Assembly (NCBI GenBank): GCA_963720235.1
Contig: OY970389.1
Coordinates: 1,116,001-1,180,000 of the forward strand
Source: JACMLC01 sp963720235
Lineage (GTDB): Bacteria > Acidobacteriota > Blastocatellia > Pyrinomonadales > Pyrinomonadaceae
DNA: 64,000 bases
Direction: 5' to 3'
Shown piece by piece: positions 34,818-44,543 of this stretch (its first letter is position 1; each line of letters opens with the position of its first letter). The notes beneath the pieces are model-generated. The model did no database searches. It saw only the letters and a list, made by a program, of their open reading frames with translations, and was not told the origin of the DNA. Both the position numbers and the translations under genes were made by a program.

Positions 34818-37034
34818 ATGACAAGGTACATAGGGAAAGAGGTGAGCCGCGTGGACGGCGTGGCGAAAGTGACGGGCAAGGCGAAGTACGCGGCGGAGTT
34901 CCATGTGCCGAACCTCGCCTATGGCTTCATCGTGCTCGGCACAGTGGCAAAAGGCACGATCAAAGCCATCGACACGCGCGAGGCGGAGAGCGCGCCCGGC
35001 GTCGTCCGCGTCTTCACGCACCTGAACACGCCGAAGTTCGGGTCGAAGACCGCCACGGAGGATGCACCGCCGCGTGGCGCACAGAATGAGCGTGACAAGT
35101 CTTTCCGCGCGCTCCAGTCAGATAGAATCTATTTCAACGCGCAGCCTGTGGCGCTCGTCGTCGCAGAGACGTATGAGCAGGCGCGCTACGCCTCGCGCCT
35201 CGTCAAAGTCTCTTACAACGCGGAGAAGCACTCGACCGACACGGAGGCCGTGCGCGCGAGTGCGCGTGTCCCACCGCGTGCGGCAGCGAAGCCGCGCGGC
35301 AATCCCGAAGAAGCGATGAAGAGCGCGCCCGTCAAGGTCGAGGCCGAGTACCGCATTCCCATCGAGCATCACAACCCGATGGAGCCGCACGCGGCCATCG
35401 CCGTCTGGCAGGGCGACAAGCTGACCATCTTCGATAAGACGCAAGAGGTCTACGGCGTGCGCGCGCACCTCGCATCGGCCTTCGGCCTCCCGGAGGAGAA
35501 CGTCTCGGTCATCTCCCCTTATGTCGGCGGGGCCTTCGGTTCTTCGCTCAGGCCGAACTACTATCCCGCGTTGACATCGATGGCGGCGCGCGAGCTAAAG
35601 CGACCCGTCAAGGTCGTCTATACGCGCACGCAGATGTTCACGGGCCATGGCTATCGCCCCTACACGATTCAGAAGATTGCGCTCGGCGCAGAGCGGTCTG
35701 GGAAACTCACCGCGATGATTCACGAGGCCGTGCACAACACCTCCTCCTTTGAGGATTTCAACGACAATACAACCGGGTTCACGCGCCAGGTCTATGCCTG
35801 CCCGAATCTCTTTGCGCCGACGAAGATTACAGACACAGACCTTAACACTCCGACATGGATGCGCGCGCCGGGGGCTGTGAGCGGAATGTTCGCGCTCGAA
35901 TGCGCGATGGATGAGCTGGCCTACGCGCTCAAGATCGACCCGCTGGAACTCAGGCTCATCAACTATGCTGAGACAGACCCCGAAAGCGGCAAGCCGTTTT
36001 CGAGCAAGGCGCTGCGCGAGTGTTACAAACTCGGCGCGGAAAAGTTCGGCTGGAAGGATCGTAAGTTCGAGCCGCGCTCAATGCGCGACGGGCGATGGCT
36101 GGTCGGTTGGGGGACGGCCACCGGTGTCTGGGGCGCTTTCCAGAGGCCCGCCATTGCCAGAATCACGTTCAGGGCAGACGGTTCGGCGCACGTCACCAGC
36201 GCGACGAGCGACATCGGCCCCGGCACATACACGGTGATGACCATGATCGCCGCCGAATACCTGGGGCTGCCTATTGAGCGCGTGAAGTTCGAACTCGGCG
36301 ACACGAAGTTCCCGCGTGCGCCGTCGCAGGGTGGCTCTCAGACTACTTCGAGCGTCGGCTCAGCCGTGCACGGCGCGGCCCTGGCCGTCACGGCTAAGCT
36401 TCTTGAGCTCGCGAACCGGGATGCGAACTCGCCGCTCAAGGCAGCGACCGCAGCGGACGTAGAGATGCTCGACGGACGGCTGCGACTCAAAAGCGACCCG
36501 TCGCGTTTCGTTACCATCTCCGATGTGATGCGGCGGAACAATCTCACAGAGGTCACGGAGACCTTCGAATCAAAGCCCTCGCCGGAGCGGCAGAAGTACG
36601 CGACGATGGCGCACGGCGCGCAGTTCGTCGAGGTGAAGGTTGACCCAGACCTCGGCGTCATTCGCGTCACGCGCGCCATAGAGGTCACAGCCTGCGGAAA
36701 GATTATCAACCCGAAGGCTTCGCACAGTCAGGAGATTGGCGGAGTCGTCTGGGGCATCGGCATGGCCTTGCAGGAGGCGACTGAGATAGACCATCGTTTC
36801 GGTCGCATCATGAACCCGAACCTACAGCACTACCACGTACCCGTCAACGCCGACGTACACGAAGTCGAGACGATGTTCGTCGAGGAGGAAGACACAGTGG
36901 TCAACCCGCTCGGCGTCAAGGGCATGGGCGAGCTTGGGATGGTCGGCATCCCTGCGGCCATCGCCAACGCCGTCTTCCACGCCACAGGCCGTCGCGTCAG
37001 GGAACTGCCGATTACGCCGGACAAGTTGCTGTAG
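34818..37034 (+). CDS. paoC: Aldehyde oxidoreductase molybdenum-binding subunit (PaoC-like)
   Basis: 738 aa, with a near-perfect SD (GGAGGTGA). Catalytic subunit that hydroxylates aldehydes to acids at a molybdopterin cytosine dinucleotide centre. Visible hallmarks: HHNPMEPHAAIAVW, GGAFGSSLRPNYYP, TWMRAPGAVSGMFALECAMDELA, QGGSQTTSSVGSAVHG, and the catalytic glutamate Glu705 in GVKGMGELGMVG. It has no own signal and would be co-exported with the Tat-signal subunit after cofactor insertion. Length and motif order match PaoC/YagR. Confidence 0.95.
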   Translation: MTRYIGKEVSRVDGVAKVTGKAKYAAEFHVPNLAYGFIVLGTVAKGTIKAIDTREAESAPGVVRVFTHLNTPKFGSKTATEDAPPRGAQNERDKSFRALQSDRIYFNAQPVALVVAETYEQARYASRLVKVSYNAEKHSTDTEAVRASARVPPRAAAKPRGNPEEAMKSAPVKVEAEYRIPIEHHNPMEPHAAIAVWQGDKLTIFDKTQEVYGVRAHLASAFGLPEENVSVISPYVGGAFGSSLRPNYYPALTSMAARELKRPVKVVYTRTQMFTGHGYRPYTIQKIALGAERSGKLTAMIHEAVHNTSSFEDFNDNTTGFTRQVYACPNLFAPTKITDTDLNTPTWMRAPGAVSGMFALECAMDELAYALKIDPLELRLINYAETDPESGKPFSSKALRECYKLGAEKFGWKDRKFEPRSMRDGRWLVGWGTATGVWGAFQRPAIARITFRADGSAHVTSATSDIGPGTYTVMTMIAAEYLGLPIERVKFELGDTKFPRAPSQGGSQTTSSVGSAVHGAALAVTAKLLELANRDANSPLKAATAADVEMLDGRLRLKSDPSRFVTISDVMRRNNLTEVTETFESKPSPERQKYATMAHGAQFVEVKVDPDLGVIRVTRAIEVTACGKIINPKASHSQEIGGVVWGIGMALQEATEIDHRFGRIMNPNLQHYHVPVNADVHEVETMFVEEEDTVVNPLGVKGMGELGMVGIPAAIANAVFHATGRRVRELPITPDKLL

Positions 37035-37048
37035 AGAGGGGTGAGCTT

Positions 37049-38257
37049 ATGAACGAAGTGCAGGCATTAGTCGAAGCGTTTGACGGGGCGAACAAGAGAG
37101 GCGAGCGATGCGCACTGGCGACGGTTGTGAGCGTCGAAGGCTCTTCGTACAGGAGGCCAGGCGCGAGGATGCTGGTCTGTGAGGGCGGGGCGACGACGGG
37201 TGCGATTAGCGCGGGCTGTCTCGAAGCCGATGTCATAGAGCACGCGAAGCGAGTCATTCGGACGGGTGCGGCAAAACTCGTTGAGTACGACACCGCTTCG
37301 ACGAGCGACGAGATGGCCTGGGGACTCGGTCTCGGCTGCAACGGCATCGTGCGTGTGCTGGTCGAGCCGCTCGCCTACGGGTCACTCTACGTCGAGGCGT
37401 TGAGACGTTCGTGCGAGGCGAACGCGTGCGCCGTGTCAGTCGCCACCGTGTATCAGCACACTCCTTCGTGCTCAGTCCCCGCAGCCGCACGCATCGCAAT
37501 CGGCGCGCGGCTCTTCATTGACGAAGGCGGTGAGACCATCCGCGAGAACTTGAGTGACGAGGCGGCGTCGCTCATCGAGGACGAGGTGCGCATGACGCCG
37601 CGCGCGGAGTCGGCCTGCGCCAGAGTCTACGAGGGCGCGTGCGGCTCCTTGAAAATCTTTGTGGAGACGCTCTTGCCGCCCGTTCAACTCGTCGTCTTCG
37701 GCGCGGGCCACGACGCGCTACCTGTCGTCGAGCTCGCGCGCGGATTAGGCTGGCAGACGGAGGTCTTTGACCCGCAGGCCAGACCCGTCAGCCTCTCACG
37801 GTTCGCGCTGGCGGACAGGGTCACGCTCGCGCGCCCGGAAGAAGTCGGCTCGCGTGTGATGCTCACTCCGCGAACCCTAACGCTTCTGATGTCGCACAAC
37901 TACTCGCACGACCTCGAACTGCTCAAGTTCCTCCTCGCGTCACCCGCACGCTACATCGGTGTCATGGGGCCACGCAAACGGACTGAACGGATGCTGAGTG
38001 AGATGGCAGCGACCGACGAAGCGTTCCGGCTCTGGGAAGAGGACAGAGAACGCCTTCACTTTCCGGCAGGCCTCGACATCGGGGCGAACGCTCCCGCAGA
38101 GATTGCTCTGTCAATCATCGCAGAGATGCGCGCCGTGCTGGACGGGCGACGCGGCGGAATGTTGCGCGACCGCCGTGGCTCCATTCACGGCAGTTCTGTT
38201 GACAGCGAGCGCGTTCAAGCAGTGGAAGAACTTACTCAGTCGATGGCGGTGGCTTGA
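37049..38257 (+). CDS. paoD: XdhC/PaoD-family molybdenum-cofactor insertion protein
   Basis: 402 aa; starts 14 bases after the Mo-subunit gene with a GAGGGGTGAG SD. N-terminal XdhC domain (LATVVSVEGSSYRRPGARMLV, GAISAGCLEADV) and C-terminal XdhC Rossmann domain (VVFGAGHDALPVVELARGLGW, YIGVMGPRKRTERM, IGANAPAEIALSIIAEM). Family members bind the dinucleotide form of the molybdenum cofactor, promote its sulfuration and insert it into the partner apoenzyme in the cytoplasm. Position directly after the catalytic subunit fits a dedicated chaperone. Confidence 0.93.
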   Translation: MNEVQALVEAFDGANKRGERCALATVVSVEGSSYRRPGARMLVCEGGATTGAISAGCLEADVIEHAKRVIRTGAAKLVEYDTASTSDEMAWGLGLGCNGIVRVLVEPLAYGSLYVEALRRSCEANACAVSVATVYQHTPSCSVPAAARIAIGARLFIDEGGETIRENLSDEAASLIEDEVRMTPRAESACARVYEGACGSLKIFVETLLPPVQLVVFGAGHDALPVVELARGLGWQTEVFDPQARPVSLSRFALADRVTLARPEEVGSRVMLTPRTLTLLMSHNYSHDLELLKFLLASPARYIGVMGPRKRTERMLSEMAATDEAFRLWEEDRERLHFPAGLDIGANAPAEIALSIIAEMRAVLDGRRGGMLRDRRGSIHGSSVDSERVQAVEELTQSMAVA

Positions 38258-38291
38258 GGACTGAAGGCTGACCGGTGAGGGCATTTCCAGA

Positions 38292-38918
38292 GTGGTCGAA
38301 AGCAATTCAGCGAGCGTCGGTGCGGTGATTCTGGCTGCGGGTTCGTCCTCTCGCATGGGCAGCCCGAAGCAGACTCTTCAATTTCGTGGCAAGAGTCTGC
38401 TTAGTCGCGCGGTGCTGGCCGCGCTGGACGCAAGGTGCAGACCTGTAATCGTAGTGACAGGCGCGAACGCAGAGTTGTCGAGAGGCGAACTTGACGGCCT
38501 CGAAGTGCGGGAAGTGTTGAATCCCGGTTGGGAGACCGGGATGGCTTCATCAATCCGTGCGGGCGTTGAAGGTCTCATCAGTGCGTACCCCGATGCGAAT
38601 GCAGCCGTCTTTATGTTGTGCGACCAACCTCACGTCACCGCCGATGTCATCTCCGGCCTCGTCGCGGCGCACCGCGCCACCGGAAGGCCCGTCGTCGCCT
38701 CAACCTATGGCGGAAGCTTCGGCGTGCCAGCTTTATTCAGCAGAATGCTCTTTGCCGAGCTAACGCAACTCAAGGGCAAGTCGGGCGCGAAAGAAATTAT
38801 CAAGAGACACGCTTCGGAGGCTCACTTCTTACCTTTCCAGAATGGTGAAGTGGATGTGGACACCCCGGATGATTTCTCGCGCTTGGTGGCAAAGGATGTC
38901 GAACAGGAACAGCCTTGA
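38292..38918 (+). CDS. mocA: MobA/MocA-like molybdenum cofactor nucleotidyltransferase
   Basis: 208 aa, GTG start at 38292 without a clear SD, 34 bases after the XdhC-like gene. NTP-transferase fold with GAVILAAGSSSRMGSPK (nucleotide-binding loop) at the N-terminus, GWETGMASSIRAGV, and FMLCDQPHVTADVI with the Mg-binding Asp. Among this family, MocA adds CMP to molybdopterin to make the cytosine dinucleotide form required by PaoC-type enzymes, whereas MobA adds GMP. The gene's place after an XdhC gene favours MocA. It completes the maturation module. Confidence 0.85.
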   Translation: MVESNSASVGAVILAAGSSSRMGSPKQTLQFRGKSLLSRAVLAALDARCRPVIVVTGANAELSRGELDGLEVREVLNPGWETGMASSIRAGVEGLISAYPDANAAVFMLCDQPHVTADVISGLVAAHRATGRPVVASTYGGSFGVPALFSRMLFAELTQLKGKSGAKEIIKRHASEAHFLPFQNGEVDVDTPDDFSRLVAKDVEQEQP

Positions 38919-39186
38919 CGCCGCTTCGAACGACGAAGCGTTTGTAGGAGCTTGAGGCGTCTGCGGGAGATAGACGACGAGCTGTCAAAAATCAACGTGC
39001 AGGGTGCAAGGCTTGATAAGGCGTTGCTTTGTATGTCAGAAGATTAGGAAATCGGTGTCTATCAGATAACGGATGCCGAGGAATGTGAGAGAAGCGTCTA
39101 TGAAGCAATACGCACTTGCTATCGTTTGATTGATACTACGGGTCTCCCGCGATTTTGATGCTCAGGGTCGCTACTAATAGAATGTC

Positions 39187-39741
39187 ATGGCAGATGAACC
39201 GTTGGAAACAGGTCTGATCGGAGGCGTCGAAAAACGCGAGATCCGAATCCTTGACTACGACCCGGATTGGCCGAAGCAGTTTGAGACGCACGCCAAGATT
39301 ATCGCAGACGCGCTTGGCAACTCCGCCCTGCGAATCGAGCACATCGGGTCAACCTCCGTCCCCGGTCTGGCCGCCAAGCCCATCATAGACATTCTTGTCG
39401 CAGTACAGGATTCCGCGGATGAGTCCGCCTATCTGCCCCGATTGGAAGCAGCAGGATACGTCCTGCGTGTGCGGGAGCCGGATTGGAACGAGCACCGAAT
39501 GTTCAGGACTCGTGAAAAGGATGTGCACATCCACATCTACTCGACAGGCTGCCCGGAGATTCAGCGAAACCTGACCTTCCGTGACCGCCTGCGCCGAAAC
39601 ACAGATGACAGACACCGCTACGAGCAGACGAAGCGCGAACTGGCCGCGAAAGATTGGCCTGACATGAACGCATACGCGCAGGCCAAGACTGAAGTGATCG
39701 AAAGCATCTGCACAATCACAGATGAGGATAGCGAATTATAG
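39187..39741 (+). CDS. GrpB family (UPF0157) nucleotidyltransferase-fold protein
   Basis: 184 aa. The family signature HIGSTSVPGLAAKPIIDILV (about 53-72) carries the G-S and D-x-D residues of a nucleotidyltransferase fold; YDPDWPKQFETHAK precedes it and NLTFRDRLRRNTDDRHRYEQTKRELA follows, as in other GrpB proteins. Some related domains are fused to dephospho-CoA kinase, but the reaction is not established. No SD is seen before the ATG. The gap 38919-39186 in front of it contains no recognisable feature. Confidence 0.9.
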   Translation: MADEPLETGLIGGVEKREIRILDYDPDWPKQFETHAKIIADALGNSALRIEHIGSTSVPGLAAKPIIDILVAVQDSADESAYLPRLEAAGYVLRVREPDWNEHRMFRTREKDVHIHIYSTGCPEIQRNLTFRDRLRRNTDDRHRYEQTKRELAAKDWPDMNAYAQAKTEVIESICTITDEDSEL

Positions 39742-39800
39742 AGAATGAAAAACGTATTGTGCTGTGATGTTAAGTTTTGAGGATTCAGCGGGAAATTAAG

Positions 39801-41765
39801 TTAAAGCCCTACGCGCCGCAACAGGTCTTGAAAGCGCGTGTCTGCGTGAAGCGGACTTAAACGCGAGTCAACTTTCAGTAAGACCAATAGTGTGTCGCGT
39901 TCGGCGTAGGCTTTTTCCAACCACGAAAGGGCTTCTGCGTTGTTGCCCAGCCCCACATAAACGGTCGCTATCAAGAAAGGCGAGATGTAACGCCGGGCCG
40001 ATAGCTGATGTAACTGTCGCAACGTCGCTTCCGCCTCGCGCTTGCGGCCCGCGACGGCGTAAGCGTGGCCCAATCCGGCCAGCATCAATGCGCTGCCGCC
40101 GGATGTTTTGACGGCTAACTGATAATTCGCAATCGCATCATCAAACTGTTTTAAGTCCACCTGACAGCGTGCCGTGTAATAAATAGCCATCGGAAAGTTT
40201 GCATCCATTTCACGCGCCTTGCGGAAATGTTCCAGTGCTTCGTCACACCTTCCGGCATGCAGCAGCGGGAAACCTAGTCCGGCATTAATTATCAGCGAGT
40301 TCAGTTCCAATTTATGCGCCAATCTAATATGCGTGAGGCTTTCTTCTGTGCGTCCGAGAAAGGCAAGGTATTCGCTGTACCACTGGTGCGCTGTGGCGTA
40401 GTTTGGATTCAGTTCGATGGCGCGTTTGAACTCTCTTTCTGCGCCGGGCCAATCCCATTCGTATTGCTCTCTGATGAGGGCCAACGCCGTGTGCGCTTCG
40501 ACCAGCGTTTCGTCTAAGGCCAGAGCCTTCTCTGCGGCGGCGCGTGCTTTGGGAAATGCATCCTTCGTTTGTGTCGCGCTATACACATTCAACAACGAAT
40601 ATGCCTGGGCCAATCCCGCGTAAGCCTGCGCGTAATTCGGGTCAAGGTTAATCGCTTGCTCAAACAACTCTATACTCTTCTGCAAACCCTCTTCCGTGCG
40701 TTTGTTCCAGAAGAAACGTCCCTTTGAATATAACTCGTATGCCTGACCGTTCTCTGTGTTGCGACGCGCCAGTGTTTGCTCTTCCGTTTGGCTTAGCCTG
40801 CCTCTGAGTTCTGTCACCACACGGCGCGCAATGTCATCCTGCAAAGCAAAGATGTCGCGCATGAATTGTTCGTAACCTTCAGACCACATCACGCTGCCAT
40901 CTCTGGCGTTGACCAGCCGCACATCCACACGCACAAGCTCACCGCTAAAACGAACGCTGCCTAACAACACTGCTTCGACATCAAGTTGCTGGCCCAAGAC
41001 TTTGGGGTCTGTTTCTTTGTTCCTGAAAGTTCGAGACTGGCCCGCCGAGATGACTTTCAAATCTTTTATTTGATAGAGCTTTGTCAGCAAACTTTCCGTG
41101 ATGCCATCTACAAAATAATCCTGCTCCGCATCACCCGTCAGATTTGTGAGCGGCAACACGGCCACCGAACGAGCAGGCGAAGACGAAGCTTTAGTTCGCG
41201 TTTGATATTGCCAGTAGAAGAACAACGCGCCAGCCGTCAGGACAAGACAAGAGCAAACGAGAATCAATCTGCGCTGTGCGCGTTTTGCTTTCTCCGAAGA
41301 GATGACAGCAGGCGCGAGAGCCTGTGTTTGAGTTTCAGTTGACGGCTGTGCGCTGAGAGTTTCCTCCGGTGCTTCAAGAACTTTGGCCGCGACTGGCTGT
41401 TTTACTTCTTGCGTCGGCAACTCAGGCTGCGAAGCTTCCGTTTCCAGAGGCCCGATATAGCGATAACCTTCCGCCCATCGCGTTTCTATAAAGCGCGGGC
41501 TGTCCAGTTGATCCGCAAGCGCTTTGCGAATTGTTCCGACACACTTTGACAGAGCCTCTTCATAAACATCATGCCCATCCCAGAATCTTTCCAACAACTC
41601 CCCGCGCAAAACAACTCGCTCACGGTTTTCTATCAAATAGAGCAACACCTGAAATGGTTTGTTCGCCAGCCGAACCGTTTCGCCGCCGGTGCGTGTGAGA
41701 CGGCGTTTTTCCGGTTCTATCTCAAAATCTCCGAGCCGGAGCTTTTCTTGCGACTGAGTTTTCAT
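39801..41765 (-). CDS. Membrane winged-helix / TolB-like / TPR transcriptional regulator (CadC-like)
   Basis: 654 aa from the ATG at 41763-41765. An OmpR/PhoB-type winged helix (about 8-105; LGDFEIEPEKRRLTRTGGE, LANKPFQVLLYLIENRERVV, WAEGYRYIGPLE) is followed by a linker, one membrane helix (about 167-187), a TolB/FlgO-like domain (VAVLPLTNLTGDAEQDYFVDGITESLLTKL) and about eight TPRs (NPNYAQAYAGLAQAYSLLN and similar). It probably binds DNA from the membrane in response to periplasmic signals. It is divergent from the beta-propeller protein gene, whose long 5' region (41766-42043) may carry its operator. Confidence 0.92.
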   Translation of the reverse strand: MKTQSQEKLRLGDFEIEPEKRRLTRTGGETVRLANKPFQVLLYLIENRERVVLRGELLERFWDGHDVYEEALSKCVGTIRKALADQLDSPRFIETRWAEGYRYIGPLETEASQPELPTQEVKQPVAAKVLEAPEETLSAQPSTETQTQALAPAVISSEKAKRAQRRLILVCSCLVLTAGALFFYWQYQTRTKASSSPARSVAVLPLTNLTGDAEQDYFVDGITESLLTKLYQIKDLKVISAGQSRTFRNKETDPKVLGQQLDVEAVLLGSVRFSGELVRVDVRLVNARDGSVMWSEGYEQFMRDIFALQDDIARRVVTELRGRLSQTEEQTLARRNTENGQAYELYSKGRFFWNKRTEEGLQKSIELFEQAINLDPNYAQAYAGLAQAYSLLNVYSATQTKDAFPKARAAAEKALALDETLVEAHTALALIREQYEWDWPGAEREFKRAIELNPNYATAHQWYSEYLAFLGRTEESLTHIRLAHKLELNSLIINAGLGFPLLHAGRCDEALEHFRKAREMDANFPMAIYYTARCQVDLKQFDDAIANYQLAVKTSGGSALMLAGLGHAYAVAGRKREAEATLRQLHQLSARRYISPFLIATVYVGLGNNAEALSWLEKAYAERDTLLVLLKVDSRLSPLHADTRFQDLLRRVGL

Positions 41766-42043
41766 TGAATTTTCTCGCAAAGCATATTTTCGTCGAAAAA
41801 AAATCCATTTTTGTTCAGGACTTTCCGGCGCGTGAAGAGTATCTCTGCTGCGTTTTCAATGGACACGATGGCCGCGCAAGTTTTGCGCAGCGCGGATTAG
41901 TCAGAGTGTGCAATGAGGGCCGAAATATTCGGCAACTTCGCATCAAGGAGAATGGCACAACTGCAAATCGAAAACAACATTCTCGCCGTAGAGATTGCAG
42001 TGGCCCATTCATCCGTCACCGCTCTAAGCAAAGGAGATTGATT

Positions 42044-44311
42044 ATGAAGGCTACGACAATGATTCGAACTACTTTATGCGTCATCCTGATTCTGGCTTTA
42101 GGTTTCAGCCTCTCGACTGTCCTGAACCGGCGGGCAAGTGAACTTCGACAGAAAGATTCGGCCTCGCATCAGCTTGAGCAGAATCAAACACATGATGGAG
42201 CATTTGAAGACGAGAAACTCAAACGCGCGAAAGTGAGTGAGACTTACGGTCAACTGCCCTTGAGCTTTGAGGTCAATCAGGGCCAGGCCGACGCCCGCGT
42301 AAAATTTCAGTCTCGCGGGAGCGGCTACTCTTTATTCCTCACTGACACGGAGGCTGTATTGAGTTTGTCCAAACCTGAGCCGGACAAGAATAAAGATGAA
42401 GCGGCTCGCAGTCGCGCCGTCCTGCGAATGCGGCCCGTCGGCGCAAACCCGCAGCCTCAAATCAAAGGCTTGAAAGAACTGCCTGGCAAAACGAACTACT
42501 TCATCGGCAACGACCCGGCGCAGTGGCGCACGGCAATCAAGACCTACGAGCGTGTCGAATACGAGAACGTTTACAACGGCGTGGACATGGCCTATTACGG
42601 CAATCAGCGACAGCTTGAGTACGACTTCATTGTCGCACCGGGCGCGAAGCCTTCAATCGTCGAGCTTGATTTTGACGGCGCGGACGGGCTTGAAATAAAT
42701 GACAAAGGCGATCTCATCATCGCTGTCGGAGATGCAGAAGTAGTGCAAAGCGCGCCGGTTATTTATCAGTTGATAGGCACAGAGAAGCGCACCGTCGCGG
42801 GGCGATATACTTTGCGCGCGAAAGGCCGCGTCGGTTTTGAGATTGATGCTTATGACAGCAGCAAGACGCTGGTGATAGACCCGACGATTAATTATGCAAC
42901 CTACATTGGCGGGAACACCTTCGACTGGGCGTGGGGGATGGCGATTGACTCACAGGGCGCAATTTTTGTGACCGGCGAGACAGGGGGTAATTTCCCGACA
43001 GCGGGCAATGGCGACACCTCACATAATATGATGGCGGATGCCTTTGTCAGCAAGCTGAGTCCGAGTGCGATGCAACAGCTTGTTTATTCGACCTACATCG
43101 GCGGTAACAATAACGACCGGGGCGTGGATATTGCGCTGGACAGCACACAGACTTTGGCCTACCTGATTGGCTACACCTCGTCAGGTAACTTCCCGACGCC
43201 GAGCAACAATGTTTTTGACAACGCGCACAATGGCGGACAGGATGCGTTTGTCGCGAAGCTGACTTCGACTGGCGGACTCACATGGTCAACTTTTCTCGGC
43301 GGCAGCGGCAGCGACACCGGCGCGAGCATCGCCGTTGACAGTCAGGGACTATCATTTGTGACGGGCTACACCGCCGCTGCCGTAACCAACTATTCGCAGA
43401 CTATGGGAGCCTTTGATACTTCTCATAATGGCGGGCTGGATGTCTTTGTCACCAAGCTGAATTCGAATGGCGGGCGCACATGGTCAACTTTCATCGGCGG
43501 CGGCGGCGATGATTACGTCACCGATATTGCTCTTGAAGGCGGCACTATCGCTTACATTACGGGTTGGACATATGACCATGCGATGAACGATTACCCGACT
43601 ACCGCCGGAGCTTATGATACTACTCATGCTGGCTCCTCCGATGCATTCGTGAGCAAGCTAAGTGCGAATGGCAGTCAGCTTTCTTACTCCACTTACATCG
43701 GCGCAGGCGACAGGGAAGAAAGCAATGCGATGTTCCTCAGCACCGGCGGCGTCGTGACCTTCACAGGCTTTACGATGTCAAACAACTTTCCCACGACGAA
43801 CAATACCTATGACAATATGTCCAACGGCGGCACGTATGGCGATGTCTTCGTGGCGCAGTTGAACACGTCTAATCCGGCTAATAGCGCGCTGACCTTCTCG
43901 ACGTATCTGGGCGGCAACGGCAGCGAAACAAGTCAGGACATCGCGGTGGATAGCGCGGGTGTCATATATGTCGCAGGGGGAACGGAATCAACTAACTTTC
44001 CCATAGCGAGTGCCATCCAAAGCATGCACGGCGGCGGGTTTGATATGTTCCTCGCCAAGCTCAATCCTGCTTTACAAGGCAACAACATTCTCGTCTTCTC
44101 CACATACCTCGGCGGCTCAAGCCATGATGTCAGCACAGGGATGGCTCTCGATAGTGTGGCGCAGATTTACCTGTGCGGCTTTAGCTGGGGCGGCATGGGT
44201 ACGAACAGCATGGGCAACAACCACATCACGATGGGAGCGCACGACACATCATTCAACCAGAACCCGATTGGCGGCCCTTCGGATGCTGTCGTCATCAAGC
44301 TGACGCCTTGA
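42044..44311 (+). CDS. Exported SBBP (beta-propeller) repeat protein
   Basis: 755 aa from the ATG at 42044, preceded by AAGGAG; the frame is open to 41765 but the upstream 93 codons lack coding character and this start gives the membrane/signal segment (TTLCVILILALGFSLSTVL). A conserved N-terminal beta domain (LPLSFEVNQGQADARVKFQSRG ... TIDPTINYATYIGG) is followed by about 8-9 repeats of the type FSTYLGGNGSETSQDIAVDSAGVIYVAGGT-type, each about 55 residues, forming a beta-propeller. Such proteins are common in acidobacteria and are thought to be extracellular; no activity is known. Confidence 0.9.
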   Translation: MKATTMIRTTLCVILILALGFSLSTVLNRRASELRQKDSASHQLEQNQTHDGAFEDEKLKRAKVSETYGQLPLSFEVNQGQADARVKFQSRGSGYSLFLTDTEAVLSLSKPEPDKNKDEAARSRAVLRMRPVGANPQPQIKGLKELPGKTNYFIGNDPAQWRTAIKTYERVEYENVYNGVDMAYYGNQRQLEYDFIVAPGAKPSIVELDFDGADGLEINDKGDLIIAVGDAEVVQSAPVIYQLIGTEKRTVAGRYTLRAKGRVGFEIDAYDSSKTLVIDPTINYATYIGGNTFDWAWGMAIDSQGAIFVTGETGGNFPTAGNGDTSHNMMADAFVSKLSPSAMQQLVYSTYIGGNNNDRGVDIALDSTQTLAYLIGYTSSGNFPTPSNNVFDNAHNGGQDAFVAKLTSTGGLTWSTFLGGSGSDTGASIAVDSQGLSFVTGYTAAAVTNYSQTMGAFDTSHNGGLDVFVTKLNSNGGRTWSTFIGGGGDDYVTDIALEGGTIAYITGWTYDHAMNDYPTTAGAYDTTHAGSSDAFVSKLSANGSQLSYSTYIGAGDREESNAMFLSTGGVVTFTGFTMSNNFPTTNNTYDNMSNGGTYGDVFVAQLNTSNPANSALTFSTYLGGNGSETSQDIAVDSAGVIYVAGGTESTNFPIASAIQSMHGGGFDMFLAKLNPALQGNNILVFSTYLGGSSHDVSTGMALDSVAQIYLCGFSWGGMGTNSMGNNHITMGAHDTSFNQNPIGGPSDAVVIKLTP

Positions 44312-44359
44312 GACTCGCGTGTGGCGAATCATCTACTCAGGATGCGTGAGACTGAGAAG

Positions 44360-44405
44360 GCGTGAGCCGCCAAGTTGTCTGACAACTTGGCGGCTCACGC
44401 TTTGT
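44360..44405 (+). terminator. Terminator after the SBBP gene
   Basis: GCGTGAGCCGCCAAGTTGTC and its exact complement meet around one unpaired base (44380), giving a 20-bp palindrome followed by TTTGTC. It sits 49 bases after the stop at 44311. Confidence 0.75.
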
Positions 44406-44543
44406 CAATCTCGCCTGATAGTCTGTTCATCATGAGATTCTTCCATGTGGTCACAAAAATATTTTCCGCCTGTAGGTTGTCATCTAGGATGCTTGATGCC
44501 TCCCCGATGATGATAGTGCGACAGGAAACCTCTGGAGGAATTT

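Noticed and set aside
33795..35021. Long minus-strand frame of 408 codons opposite the FAD and Mo subunit genes
   Set aside because: High-GC antisense shadow; its residues are His/Arg-rich with no domain, while the plus strand has clear enzymes.
41765..42043. N-terminal extension of 93 codons on the SBBP gene
   Set aside because: A good SD and signal segment mark the start at 42044; the upstream residues lack coding character and overlap the divergent promoter region.
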